From Vicia villosa (Eukaryota > Streptophyta > Magnoliopsida > Fabales > Fabaceae): a DNA stretch of 64,000 nucleotides. Shown in pieces: positions 48,009 through 64,000 of this stretch; the first letter of the stretch is position 1, and each line of letters starts with the position of its first letter. The notes under the pieces are model-generated. The model was not told where the DNA came from. It did no database searches and was given only the letters and a program-made list of their open reading frames with translations. The stretch spans positions 133,073,753 through 133,137,752 of the forward strand of contig NC_081185.1 of NCBI RefSeq assembly GCF_029867415.1. The letters are read 5' to 3'. The translations under genes were made by a program, and so were the position numbers.

Positions 48009-49440
48009 TGATCGGTCACCATTTCTAGTAAGTTTCCGCACCTTTTTCCGACCGAAATTCGTAATCTTGGTAATACTAAGTGGCATTGGCATATGTTTTT
48101 AAAGTAAGTTTCTTGTTTTTCGGTTGTGTGATTTTGTTGCATGTTAATGTGTTTTGAGTATTATAAAAGTGTCGTTTTATGCGCTGGTTGTTAGTTTGTT
48201 TTTGGCCAGGTTGATGCACGGGAGAGATAGAAACTTATGGCGCGTACGAGCGGAAAAAGAAGCCGAAAGAGCCAAAGCTGAGGTCAACACGGGCACCCGT
48301 GTGCATGCACACGGTCCGTGTCAAAAAGTGGCTGGAAAAGCATTTCTTGAAGGCAAGGCAAAGGTTTCACACGGGCACCCGTGTTCCTGCACACGGTCCG
48401 TGTGAAAAGATGCGTGGAAAGTGAATTTTTGACAAAGGAGCAGAGGAACAACACGGGCACCCGTGTGCAGCAACACGGCCCGTGTTGTTGAGGCGTGCTG
48501 ATTTTATTTTCTTGACTTTCCTCACTTGAAGGGGACCGGCAAGGGTATTTTTGGTATTCCCGTTGCAACCTGAATGGAAGTGAATGATAAGAACAACCTA
48601 GGGCAAAGGGAGAAGACACTTTTTGATAGATCGTAATAGAGATTTGCAGAGAGAAAAGAGACGGAAGCGAGATTTTGGAAGGCGAAGAGATTCAACGGTG
48701 GACACCATTGAAGATCCTAGTTCTCCCAATTGATTGTAATGTCTAAACTTTTTCATTTGTGCTTTTTGAATACTATGATAGGCTAAACCCCCCAATGCTA
48801 GGGGGTGTCCCTGATTCGATCTGTAATAACTCTGGATCTGGTATTTCGTTAATTTAAATTTGTATTGTTCAATTCAATTGTATAATGTTTATAATGCTTT
48901 CTTTATCGGACCAATAAGGATTGTTCTGTGGTTAACAATTCATAGGACTACAATTGTTAGGGTTTGTATACAATTGAACCTTATGAACATCACCTAGGAC
49001 TAGGGATATAATCTGGTTATTCGGAAATTCTTGATAAATTAATGATTTGGTTTTGTCTGATTTCTCTAAGGACTTAAGTAATCGGAGTTTAAATCAAATA
49101 AGATTGTCACTAAGGACTTAGGACAATCATACTTGAGAATGAATAATTGAACCATATGAACGGGTTAACGAGATCTTCATCCAGAGGAATTAGAGAGAGA
49201 ATCACACACCCTACCTTAGCATTATTTTCTCATATTAAAAAGTTCAGTTTTAATTTCCTTTATTTCTTAGTAGTTTAATCTCTTTTGTCACTTATTTGAG
49301 ACAACACTCATATGAACTTTTGTTTAATTGACTGGGTCCAATCACTTGTATTTCCTACGCAATCCTCGTGATCGATACTTGGGGTAAAACCCATTATTAC
49401 TACATCGGTAAAAATAGTACACTTGCTATTTTTCCGATCA
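48009..49440 (+). repeat. Athila-like 5' LTR (1432 bp)
   Basis: Begins TGATCGG and ends CCGATCA, a 7 bp terminal inverted repeat with TG...CA ends. The primer-binding site follows 6 bp later. A TATA-like ATTATAAAAG lies near 48158. Three units rich in CACGGGCACCCGTG and ACACGGTCCGTGT palindromes occupy 48289-48490. Confidence 0.75.
48285..48490 (+). repeat. three paired palindromes CACGGGCACCCGTG / ACACGGNCCGTGT
   Basis: Units at about 48289, 48369 and 48450, period about 81 bp, each with a CACGGG/CCCGTG hairpin followed by ACACGG/CCGTGT. The outer flanks also pair in units 2 (TCACACGG/CCGTGTGA) and 3 (CAACACGG/CCGTGTTG). Confidence 0.85.
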
Positions 49441-49446
49441 AGTTTT

Positions 49447-49464
49447 TGGCGCCGTTGCCGGGGA
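49447..49464 (+). promoter_or_regulatory. primer-binding site (tRNA-Asp type)
   Basis: TGGCGCCGTTGCCGGGGA directly after the LTR is the sequence known from plant Athila elements, where a tRNA-Asp 3' end primes minus-strand synthesis. Confidence 0.85.
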
Positions 49465-49593
49465 TTGCCAAAATATAAGTGTTAACTAGTCAATTAAAAT
49501 TTTATTGCTCTGCAATTAAAATTTTATTTTTGCTGAATTTATATTTGTTTAGTTTTATTTATTTACTTCAAACTAATCGACTTCTAATCTTGT

Positions 49594-50751
49594 ATGCGAG
49601 GTAAGGCCTCAGCTGAACTTCTTTTTGACGCAGAACCAGAAAGGCTATTGCGAGCACGACTCCGCGAAGTTAAACGGAAAAGACTGGCTTCAAAAGGAGA
49701 ATCCCCTATAGTTTCAGAATCAGAAGACGAAGAAAGAATATCTATTTCATCCGAACAGTCAGAATCTGAGCCTGAAACTATGGCAGCTGATCCACCTCCC
49801 CTAGAGAGGCTTTTAGGAGACTATGGAAGGGCTATTGCCCCGCTTGGAAGAATGACCATCGTAAACCAACCGGTCAACGTGGCACACTTCCAACTCCATC
49901 CTTCAACTATCCGACAGTTGGAGAGCAAGCCGTTTGCGGGAAGAATCAATGAAGATGCAAATAAGCATCTACAAAGATTCCTCACCACAACAACATCATT
50001 GAAGATTGAAGGCCATTCTAAAGAAGCCAAGAGACTCGTGATGTTTCCATTCACTTTATCTGAAGACGCGGAAGAGTGGTTTTACTCACTTCCAGCTGGA
50101 AGCATCACAACATGGCAACAAATGGAAATGGCTTTCCTTAATGAATATTTCTCTGCATCAGTCTTTATTCGAAAAAGATATGATATTGTGAATTTCAAGC
50201 AGAAAGAAGGGGAATCGCTGGGAGATGCATACAAAAGGTTCAAGAGGTGTTTGGTTGCTTGTCCTACTCATAACATGGATCCAACCGAGCAAATGCAGAC
50301 TTTTGTCAATGGTCTCCGACTTAAGACAAAACAGCTTATCGACACTGCTGCCGGTGGCTCAACTAACTTTTCAACAGCCACTGGTATCAAGAGAATCATA
50401 GAAGCGATTGCCGCCAATGAGCACATTGAGTTATATGACCGCGCTATGAGCCAACCAGAAGGAAAAATTGATTTGAAGCTTGCTGATCAGGTAGTTAAAA
50501 TGGAAGAACAAATTGCTGCTGAGGTAGAGAGAAGATTGAAGAAAATGAACATTGGTGAACATAATATTGTGCCTCATGTCCGTACTTTGTGTAATACAAC
50601 TCCATCTTGTCTACTGTCAGATTATGGAGAAAGTCAACCAGAGATTCTAGCACAAGGCTCAAGGTTGTTTGACACGACTTCTTTAGTATGCTCCAGCATC
50701 CCTATAGTCGCCTTACTTGAGAAAGACACAATGGACAATTTTTTTTCCTGA
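49594..50751 (+). pseudogene. Athila-like gag, 3' truncated
   Basis: Open frame of 385 codons starting 130 bp after the PBS. The gag core is clear: F-Q-L-H-P-S, F-P-F-T-L, A-E-E-W-F-Y-S-L-P-A-G-S-I-T-T-W, F-L-N-E-Y-F, F-K-Q-K-E-G-E-S-L-x-x-A-Y-K-R-F-K-R, then F-V-N-G-L. Gag similarity ends near residue 325-345; the tail is translated from different sequence with SIRE-like LTR character, so the element is broken and has no protease or pol. The whole element probably forms particles only if helped by others. Confidence 0.85.
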
Positions 50752-51115
50752 AGTTGAAGATGCTAACTGTACCAACTTCTAACGCCTCTCTCTTGGAAAC
50801 TGCTTCTTCAGCAAAGACACTCGTGCAAGTTATTTTCCAACGTTTCTTTTGTTGCCTCTCTATAAGGAAATAGAGACAAGATATTACAACAAAGCACTAG
50901 AATTGATTTGATCACCAAGCTTTCGTACATAGTTGTTGTATTGCACAGGGAGTTGAGATTTCTTACATTTGTACATCTTAGAAATCTCAAATAACAAGGT
51001 CTTTGTTTGTGTTGTGTTCTTTGTACCTTTGATTATATATCAAGTAAATCTTGTTGTAAATTCTAAACACTTTTTTTAAAATTTGTAAAGTCTCAGACAA
51101 TTTGTTTGAGCAAGA
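50650..51115 (+). repeat. SIRE-like LTR fragment (3' part)
   Basis: The segment carries TTCCAACGTTTCTTTTGTTGCCTCTCTATAAGG-type promoter sequence and a TTGTATTGCACAGGGAGTTGAG region typical of the second half of these LTRs. It is downstream of the broken Athila gag. Together with 47909-48003 it may be one LTR split by the Athila insertion. Confidence 0.45.
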
Positions 51116-51122
51116 AACTCCC

Positions 51123-51497
<375 letters not shown>

Positions 51498-51568
<71 letters not shown>
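51498..51568. repeat. (AT)n microsatellite 2
   Basis: 71 bp of AT between two foldback MITEs. Confidence 0.98.
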
Positions 51569-52073
<505 letters not shown>

Positions 52074-52845
52074 AAAATATCAAAATCAATTAACAATAAA
52101 TTTCCATTAATTCACACATTGATTTTATTAATTATCGAAATCAATTTAAAACTGCACTATATATAAAGTTTTTTTATCAAAATCAATTTAAAACTGCACT
52201 ATATATAATGTTTTTTTCAATATTAATATTAATAGTACCGAAATCAATTAATAATATTTCTTCATTAATTGATTTTATATCTTAATTTTATTAATTACCA
52301 AATTCAATTTAAAATTGCACTATCTATATCAATATTTAAAGCAAACAATATAATAATAAATTGAATAATATATTTTATATAATGTCTTTTTAACATATAT
52401 TTTAAAATTGGGAAAGAAATTGTTCTATGAAAATGATTATATAATAAAAAAATAATAATAACCTAATATCTTACTATTTACATTAATTTGTTTGATTATG
52501 AATTAGGCCTTTTTAAAAATATTTTTCGATCAATATTTAAAAGTTATTTTTCCACAAGTATTTAAAAGTTATTTTCAACGTTAAAGAGTTTATTTGACAT
52601 CTCTACGTAGAACTAAATCAATTGTAGTCACCAGCGAACAATATCAGTAAGAAAAGGAATGTGTGCTGTTAATACGAATGAAAGTCTGCTAAGAATCATG
52701 GAAAAAATCCCATTTTTTGAATTTAAAAAACTATAGTTCAGGCCTAATAACCGACCATAATTCACAATGCTGAATAGTACATCTGTGAACACTGAGAAAA
52801 AGACAATGATAAAACAAAGGAGGCAGGGTAAATGAGGAAGATATT
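52074..52845. other. AT-rich DNA and RPT2 3' UTR
   Basis: No gene in 52074-52600. The right part (about 52600-52845) is likely the 3' UTR of the minus-strand RPT2 gene. Confidence 0.5.
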
Positions 52846-56734
<3,889 letters not shown>

Positions 56735-58365
56735 GGTTCGTTTTTGAAATCGCGAATCTCGAAGAGTGAACGAGGAAATGAGAGAGAGAGAGAGAGAATG
56801 ATATTAGGATGATGCGTTCTACTTGGCTTTGTAAGCAAGTTAAAATGAAAATCGTTGACGTGCTTTTTAGCTACTTTTTTAGTTGGGCCTGTTAATTGTG
56901 TGATCAAAAGTTAACAAAGGTCAGTCCAACCCCTCTATGCTGTTTTTGCTACTCACACCCTATTTTCCTTCGCTTTTTCTAATGTTACTTCTACTTCTAG
57001 CGGTGTGATTTGGATCAGTTTTTGAAGGTAAAAATTCATGCGAATCAAAAATAAATTTATTTTTGGTCTGAATTAATTTTGAATGATAGATTAAAAAAAT
57101 TTAAATTTATTTGATTCAATTTCATACAGTTTAATTTGAATCGGTTTTTAATATCTAAATTACAAAATATATTTTTTATTAAGATTATTAAAATGTTAAT
57201 AAATATATATTTGATATAATATATAATATATAATATATAAAATTAATGTTATAAAATAAGAATAATTGATTATGGATAAAATAAATTAAATAATAAAGAT
57301 AAATTAAATTAAATTAATAGTTTAATTAATATGTACCTGTAAAAAAATTCATCTTCAATCAGTCAATTGTAAATAAGTTAAAATAAAAGTTTAATATTTC
57401 AAACTAATCAACCTTTGTGATTAATTAAGAGTGTAATTTTCTTTTACACCGTTAGTGTATTTCAATTAAATTCTTAAAATAAGCTAATAAATAATATTAA
57501 AAAAATAAGCAGTATCGAATAATAAATTAACAAAACATATCATATTAATAAAAATAAATAAGTATAAAAATATATACATGCGGTCAGTTTGGTTTGGTTT
57601 TGAAAAACCAATCTAAAATATGATCCAAAACGAACTATTTTTACAAAATTACATCAAAACACATCCAATAATATTCAATTTTTTTGAATTGATTTACAAT
57701 TTTTTTTTTGGATCGGTTTGAATTTGAACATCCTTGGTTATCTCATTCCTTTGGGCTTTTTCCTTTTCCATCGTCTATTTCCTTTCCTTAACTGGCAAGA
57801 GATCTCTTCTTTTTACAAAACACAATAAATGAGTTCAAATTAAAAATATTGATTAAATATAACTTATACGAGTTAACACAAAAAATAATTTACCTAAAAA
57901 TCTCATGAGCAAGAAAAGTCTCTCTCATACCTCATCAAATTCTTCACTCATAGGCCATCGCCAACCTTATCAAAATCATAAACAACAATGAATAAAGGTG
58001 CAACCGTTCAATGGAGGGGAAGCCATTGGGTACCATCATAATTAAAAATAACCTCGAAGCAATTAATGACACCCCGAACTCATATGAACTTATCTTTCTA
58101 ATTTTTATAGTTGAACGAGTGAGGGTAAGAATGTCTCTTCCAGGAACGAAACCTACAAAAACCCAACCCTTTTTGCTATCTTTGGTCTCGTGGAAATTAA
58201 AAAAAAAAGATACTCATTATAACCGTTCACGCACAACTTCTAACAACTTCTAACGATACCATTTTCATAACTTCCTCTGTCAAGTTAATGAATCTCTTCA
58301 CAGGGCTGTTCTACTGCCTATTGAAAAAAAACAGTTAAAATTATGACATTAAGTCTTGGAGTGTC
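56735..58365. other. RPT2 upstream region and intergenic DNA
   Basis: The first 120 bp hold a GA-rich leader (GAGAGAGAGAGAGA near 56785) of RPT2. About 56995-57740 may be an old hAT-type MITE (GATTTGGATCAGTTTTTGAA and inverse AAACCGATCC at the far end), not resolved. No other gene. Confidence 0.45.
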
Positions 58366-58373
58366 TAACTAAT

Positions 58374-59998
58374 CAGGGGTGGCCCTAAGCACGGGCTCGC
58401 GGGGCGGGAGCCCAGGGCCCCATAATTTTAGGGGCACAAAAAAATATTTTTTTTACCCCTATATATATTAAAAGAGAATTTTCTATTATAAAAGTACTTG
58501 TTCGATTTTTTTTGAATACTTGCTAACAAAATTACAGGGGCACTGCAAAGTCAAAATTAATAAAAGAATGTAATTTCCCATAAATAAAATATAGAGTAGA
58601 ATAAAATCAATTAATTCCCCTAAAATAAAATCAATTAATATATCCATAATTTTAACCACTAAAGAGTTTAATTGAGGCACTAAAATTAAAATAATGATAT
58701 AGAGAATATTTTATATTATTGATAATCTTACTTAGGATAGTTTTTGTTACTAGATATCTAGCTGAGCAAAATTTAGCATTTTGTGAAAAAAATGAGAGGA
58801 TTAATATGGAAAAAATGGAACCTTTATTTCTCTTTAAAATGATTGCTAAATGGGATCTTGTCATGCAAAAATATTTTGAACGTATTAAGAATAATGAAAT
58901 TCATTATCAATATCTTAGTCATAAGGTTCAAAATGAATTGATTAACATGTTAGGTAATGAAGTCAAGAGTGCAACAGTCGAAAAAACCAAAGAAGCAAAA
59001 TATTTTTCTGTGATTCTTGATTGTACTCATGATGTAAGTCATCAAGAACAAATGACTCCCATTATACGTTGTGTGGATGTTTTTACAAGTCCAATAAAAA
59101 TTGAAGAGTTTTATGTAGAATTTTTGAAAGTCTATGACAGAACAGGTCAAAGATTGTTTGAAGAATTACAAAATGTATTGGAAACTCTTGGTCTAAATAT
59201 TAATAATGTGAGAGGATAAGGATATGATAATGGATCAAACATGAAAGATAAACATCAAGGTGTACAAAGAAAATTATTAGATGTTAACCCTAAAGCATTA
59301 TACACAACGTGTGGTTGTCATAGCCTTAACTTGACACTTTGTGATATTGCAAATTCTTGTACTAAAGCTAAAGATTTTTTTGGAGTGTTACAACGTATTT
59401 ATACTGTATTTTCTCATTCGACAAAATGTTGGAAAATTCTTAGAGACAATGCGAAAGTTTAAACTATTTATCCATTGTCACAAACACGTTAGGAAAGTCA
59501 TGTGAATATGCAATTAAATCTCAAATTTCAGATGTAAGAGAAGCACTACTTCAACTATTTGAACTAGATAATGATCCCAAAATTAAGAGTGAAGCTGAAT
59601 CTTTAGCAACTCATGGAATTGAAAACTATGAATTTTTAGTAGAGCTATGATTATTTGGTTTGAATTGTTAACTGTTGTTAATGAAATTAGCAAAAGTTTG
59701 CAAAAAAATACATGTGCATTGATGTGGCTATAAAACTAGTAAAAAGTTTGATCAAGTATTTGAAAAAATATAGAGAAGAAGAAGGAAAATAAGTCTCTTT
59801 ATAGTGGTTTATGTTTTGATGTAGTATAAACATTGATTCAAAGATCCATACTTGTATTCTTTTTGCACAATGTCAAATGAAAATGTATTTTTTATCCAAT
59901 TATTTCTTTTGTCCTTATGTATTTATTGTTTTAAGAAAATTTAGGGGTATCACTCTTTTGATTCTCCCAAGGCACCCTTATTCAAAGGACCGACCCTG
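58374..59998 (+). mobile_element. decayed hAT transposon with perfect 8 bp target duplication
   Basis: 1625 bp. The left end CAGGGGTGGCCCT and inverted right end CAGGGTCGGTCCT match at 10 of 13 positions. TAACTAAT flanks it at 58366-58373 and 59999-60006. The interior holds a broken transposase gene on the plus strand. CAGGG-type termini with an 8 bp duplication are diagnostic of hAT. Confidence 0.93.
58719..59720 (+). pseudogene. hAT transposase (DUF4371/ZMYM1-like), degenerate
   Basis: The frame from 58719 to 59462 shows the DUF4371 core: I-A-K-W-D near 58845, a Y-F-S-V-I-L-D-C-T-H-D-V-S-H segment with the first catalytic-region Asp, then R-G-[stop]-G-Y-D-N-G-S-N-M, where a TAA (59217-59219) replaces the usual Gln codon, then the C-G-C-H-S-L-N-L motif. 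Further stops (59458-59460 and a TAG for Trp in T-R-W-E-S near 59491) and a frameshift near 59505 follow; similarity (D-V-R-E-A-L-L-Q-L, then N-D-P-K-I-K-S-E-A) ends about 59720. The N-terminus and the dimerisation domain are missing, so it is inactive. Confidence 0.9.
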
Positions 59999-60006
59999 TA
60001 ACTAAT

Positions 60007-63000
60007 AGATAGCAGAAGTAGAAAGCTAAATCCCTGCTCCATCAAGAACTGAGTCAAATCTTTTAGTCCACTCCCTTCATTCATGATATCATGAAATGCC
60101 TACATAATAAAATTAAGCATTAGAAGCAATTTTAAGAATCATAATCAATCGAACAAAATATAAAAATAACATTGCAAAAAGATTTAAAAGTATACACAAT
60201 TCATTCACGTAAATTGGATCATTAATGCTAGCTTAACCAAACATAGCAATATGGAATTTAATTAATTGATATTATGTTCACGAAATAACCAAACATAGCA
60301 ATGCAATACTGACTTTAGTGCCAGTTCAGTTAAACTTTCTCAACACTAATCATGTAACTACTATAAGTATTTAAAAAAAAATAAAATTATAAATTGAATT
60401 TAGGTTTTACATCTCAGGCTTAATAAGTTCTCTATTAATAATCACTTCTATAAGCATATATCAGGGTGTTTTACTAAAGAAAAAAACAAAGATTTCATTT
60501 GCTGATATAACTTAGAAATTAATCTAATCCATATATATGTAAAGGGTCATGCTAACATGTGCCCTTAGGGCACATGTTAAAGATACTATAATTAGAAATC
60601 CTGTAAGCAACAAAGTATGAGAAACATTAATTATCATACCCCATAAACATAATATGCATAGAATCCATCAGAAACCATCCTCTGGCACTCAGACTTCAGC
60701 AATGTAAAATTCTATCTTTTTCTTGCTTTGCCCAGCTTGACCATCAACAATTTCAAGTTTCTCATTTTCCCCATTCATCCATTCGCGCTTCAAAAGAAGC
60801 GAAAGTGATATTGTTTAATGTTGTTCACTCCTAGTAACCATTGTTAATTCCCTAATTTTACCAGAGATGAAAGAAATGAAAGAAGTGTGAATTAGGAGAA
60901 GAAATTTGTCCTATTTATATAATTGAAATCAACAAAAATTGAATTGAATTACCTGGAAAATTGAAGAAATGACATTGATGATGAGATGAACTTGCATTGA
61001 GAAACTCAATTTAGAAGTGAACCGGCAGTGTTGTTTGAATTCACTGGTGAAATTCTATGGTTTGTATTGGAAAACAAATTTGAAAGTGAACATGCATATT
61101 TGTTATCACGGTTCCAAATAATTCATTTATGTATTGAGAAACTGAATTGGAGGTTTCCTTTTTTAGTGTTTTCAAAGTCTAAATTAATAAATTATTATTA
61201 GTATTAAATAATAATGAATAATAAACAATAAAAATAAATAGTAGTTAGGAATAAATAAGAAATTATTCAATAATTAAAAAAATAGAGATTATATTAGATT
61301 ATGGGAATTAATTAATTAAATAATAATAAAATAATTAAAGTTAATTATAGGAAGTTTACTATTAATAGCAAATTTTAAAATGGCAAAGCTTCTAAGAAGA
61401 TGACACTTGACAAATTTGCCAAAGAACTCATCTTGCTTTATTATATTGTATGATCAATTTTAGATTAAATTTCAGTTTTAATTCTCCTATTTTGTTGGAC
61501 TCACAAAATTAATATTTTTTAAGGATGACATTTTGGCTCATACTAAGTAGATACCTATAAAAAAAAGTTCATAATGGATAGAGTAAAAACCCACAAAATG
61601 AATACATACACAAACAATTATCCATTAAAATAAACGGGTCTGAGTGTAGACACGTGTATCTTACTACTCACTCTGCCCCATACTCGCAGTACCTATTTAT
61701 ATAATGTCATTCATATTAATATATGAAAATACACATTTATCAATTTCTTTATAAAAAAATATTACTATTAAACAGTTACACATTTTAATAAAAGTGTTTA
61801 TTTATTTTTGACTCAACAATAACATATAATTTTTTAATATAGTTTTAAAATTTTAAATTATATGATATTTTATAATTAATTGATTTAATTTTAAAACAAA
61901 CGCGAATAAACGGACACGAGTACGAATATTGAGTATGAACATTAGTGTCCAAACGGATTTGAGTTCGGATACAAAGATTTTTTTCAAACTACGAGTATGA
62001 GAACGGTACTATATAGTACCCTGTCCATGATCATCCCTAATTTTCTTATTGGTGTAAATTACTTTTAATATGTGGAATTTTTTGATGATGTGACATTAGA
62101 CTTATTAATATTTTTTTATTATTCACGTTATTTTTATAAACAAATTATTCATTAATATTTTCATTAAAATTTTTTAGAAATTCATATGGGTATGGAAATT
62201 AACAAATAGAAATTTTAAAAACATACTAATTGGGTTGATTTATATACTCAGTCTATTTCTTCCGCCCACCGGTAGTTGTTAATATGTGTATGATATATTA
62301 TATACAATCAAATTAAACATAACCCTATGAGACTCCTTCTATACGCATTTTTCTTCTATAAGCTAAACAAACAGTTGCAAGAAGTTCCAAGCAAGAGAGA
62401 AAACAAATCAGAGTTCAAGAGCTCTTTACCAGAACAGCATGCTCCTAACTAGAGAGAAAACTCCCCTTACTAATTCTAATAAAATCTATAAATTCACGAG
62501 TCATCCTAATGTAATAACATACACCATTACATTTACGGTAAAGATTAATGTCACGAAGATAAATTCGTGAATCATTCACAAATTATGTATATCAGTGAAA
62601 AAAAATGCATATTACTCTCATTTTTTCTTGGTTTCCAACCCCACTTGCATTTTCTTGGTTGTGTCAACTTAATTTGGCGGTGCTTAGGTCATTGTTGTCA
62701 TGATGTCATATTTAGGCGGTGATAGAATAATAACTTAACGCTTCGTTTAATATGCAGATAAGAGACAGGATATGATATTTGTATCATATTCTATCTCAAT
62801 CCAGTGTTTGCTGACACAATAGGATATAATAAGTTAATTCTGAAACTTATCATATTCTGTTTCACTAATTCAAATTGTTATCCTGAATCTGAGCTGGGTT
62901 AGAATCCGACAGAATAAGATAAAAAAATGATTTATTAATTTATCCTTATAAAATATAATTTAAAATAAAAAATTAAATATGACAAAATATAAATAAAATT

Positions 63001-63280
63001 TAATTTGATATTAAATTAAAAATATTAATAATAATTTTTAAAATATATATGTATGTGATTGTCAGAAGGATAATTTTTTAACTTAATATAATATAAAAAA
63101 TTAGAATTTTTAAAAATAAAATAATTATTAAAATTTTAAAAATATGAATACTAATTTTATTTTTTATCATATTAAATATACGTTCTTGCAAGGGTAATAT
63201 AGTCATTCTTGCATAATCTCTTTTTAAGTAGAGTTCTTCCATTTTTCCTTATTATCATACCATTATGGTTCACAAAAATC
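60007..63280. other. intergenic DNA, no gene recognised
   Basis: AT-rich. A 27 bp palindrome (13 bp arms) lies at 60553-60579. A possible old hAT-type MITE spans about 61630-62036 (GTATGGGGCAGAGTGAG-type and inverse ACGAGTATGAGAACGGTAC ends). A foldback-like GGATATGATATTTGTATCATATTC occurs near 62767. None is bounded with certainty. Confidence 0.4.
60553..60579. repeat. 27 bp palindrome TAACATGTGCCCT-T-AGGGCACATGTTA
   Basis: Perfect 13 bp arms around one T. Possibly two terminal segments of an excised or internally deleted small transposon. Confidence 0.8.
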
Positions 63281-64000
63281 AAAATTGGGAGAGAGGTAGA
63301 GAGTAGAACGTGAGTTGAAGAGGAAGAGGAAGAAAGTGGGTTCAAGCTTCATCATCAACTTGCATGTGCAAATCAAGAGTGAACCATTGAAGTAAGAGTG
63401 GTAATTCAACTTGTTCAATATCCATATTCTTCTTTTACCATCATCTTCGTCGAGTTCAAATAATCAGGTGAGTCCTAGTTAGGACCTTGGGGAAATTTGT
63501 AGGCTATAAACATGTTAATTTCATGATAAATAGCCTGAAAAATTGTCAGTGATATGATTATTGAACTTGTATGTACTGATTTCTATATGTTTTGGTTACC
63601 CGAACATGTTATTATGTGTTAGGGATGAATGAATGTTATTACATGTTAGGGATGAATGAATGGTGGATTGGGGGTGCTAAAATTGATGTTAAAACGGTGA
63701 TTTTCGTGAAAATTGTTGTCACGCTCGCTCAACCCAATCTGGGGGTGCTCATCGCATCTACAACCACCTTTATGGGGTCTTCAAGCATGCTACATGCATG
63801 ACATTTTCTTTCAATGGCGCTTAGCGCGCTTGGTTTTTGTTTTCTTCCCTAACATTATTTGTGATGTAACTTTAGTTTTGTAACTCGAAATGAGGCACAG
63901 TCAGAAGCGTTGGATTGCTATTCCAATGATGCATCTTTATATGGTTTAATATCATGCTTGTATGATAGTTGGTGATATGTGGTAAGCCCATGTTTGATTG
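63281..64000. other. leader-like DNA at the window end
   Basis: A GA-rich then CT-rich stretch (63290-63470), ending in an AATCAG/GTGAGT donor-like site at 63464-63475, looks like a 5' leader and first intron on the plus strand, or the R-U5 of an LTR. A 28 bp tandem duplication lies at 63606-63661 and a GCGCTTAGCGCGC inverted word near 63817. No coding sequence can be named. Confidence 0.35.

Noticed and set aside
48154..48405. 83-codon ORF upstream of the Athila-like gag
   Set aside because: Lies within the LTR and spans the palindromic repeats; no motif.
63592..63801. 69-codon ORF at the end of the window
   Set aside because: Spans a 28 bp tandem duplication and has no recognisable motif.

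Overview
The window is nuclear DNA from a flowering plant, most likely a legume of the pea/vetch/lentil/clover group. The evidence is an Ogre-type Ty3/gypsy element with an LTR of about 5.25 kb, SIRE/Maximus-like and Athila-like LTRs, plant histone H4 promoters (octamer CGCGGATC plus an ACGTCA hexamer), and spliced plant genes in an AT-rich background full of transposon debris. The genus is inference.

Layout. 1-13715: 3' part of an Ogre/Tat retrotransposon (gag-pro, intron, RT-RH-aRH-INT, structured 3' UTR, full 3' LTR), inserted beside a decayed hAT-type exon. 13721-23290: a 602 bp foldback element with a 9 bp target duplication; a 3160 bp transposon carrying an intact three-exon plant mobile domain (PMD) gene, inserted into a dead histone H4 promoter; a 499 bp hAT MITE; a gypsy gag relic; and a broken second PMD copy. 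24432-25019: histone H4 gene 1. 25840-33494: MITEs, a deletion derivative of the PMD element, a 534 bp pure (TG)n tract, three tandem-repeat arrays and a gypsy RT relic. 33751-44710: H4 genes 2 and 3 (minus strand, within duplicated segments of about 0.86 kb), separated by a second copy of the hAT exon, copia relics and a SIRE-like 3' end with a nested solo LTR. 45513-51125: SIRE-like LTR fragments and the 5' end of an Athila-like element (LTR, PBS, gag). 51126-52073: three foldback MITEs between (AT)n tracts. 52846-56734: RPT2, the 26S proteasome ATPase subunit 4 (six exons, minus strand). 58366-60006: a decayed hAT element with a perfect 8 bp target duplication. 60007-64000: no gene recognised.

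Functional host genes are three identical-protein H4 genes, RPT2 and possibly the transposon-borne PMD gene. The rest is transposable elements and their decay products, in which nested insertions, target duplications and paralogous empty sites can be read directly.

The most unusual signals are (a) hairpins with compensatory stem changes in the Ogre 3' UTR, both a twin CCC-GAAA-GGG structure just after pol and an array of about two dozen 14-nt mini-hairpins; and (b) a 20-bp palindrome, consensus TTCGGAAATGCATTTCCGAA, repeated in the subterminal regions of the PMD-carrying transposon and its relatives.
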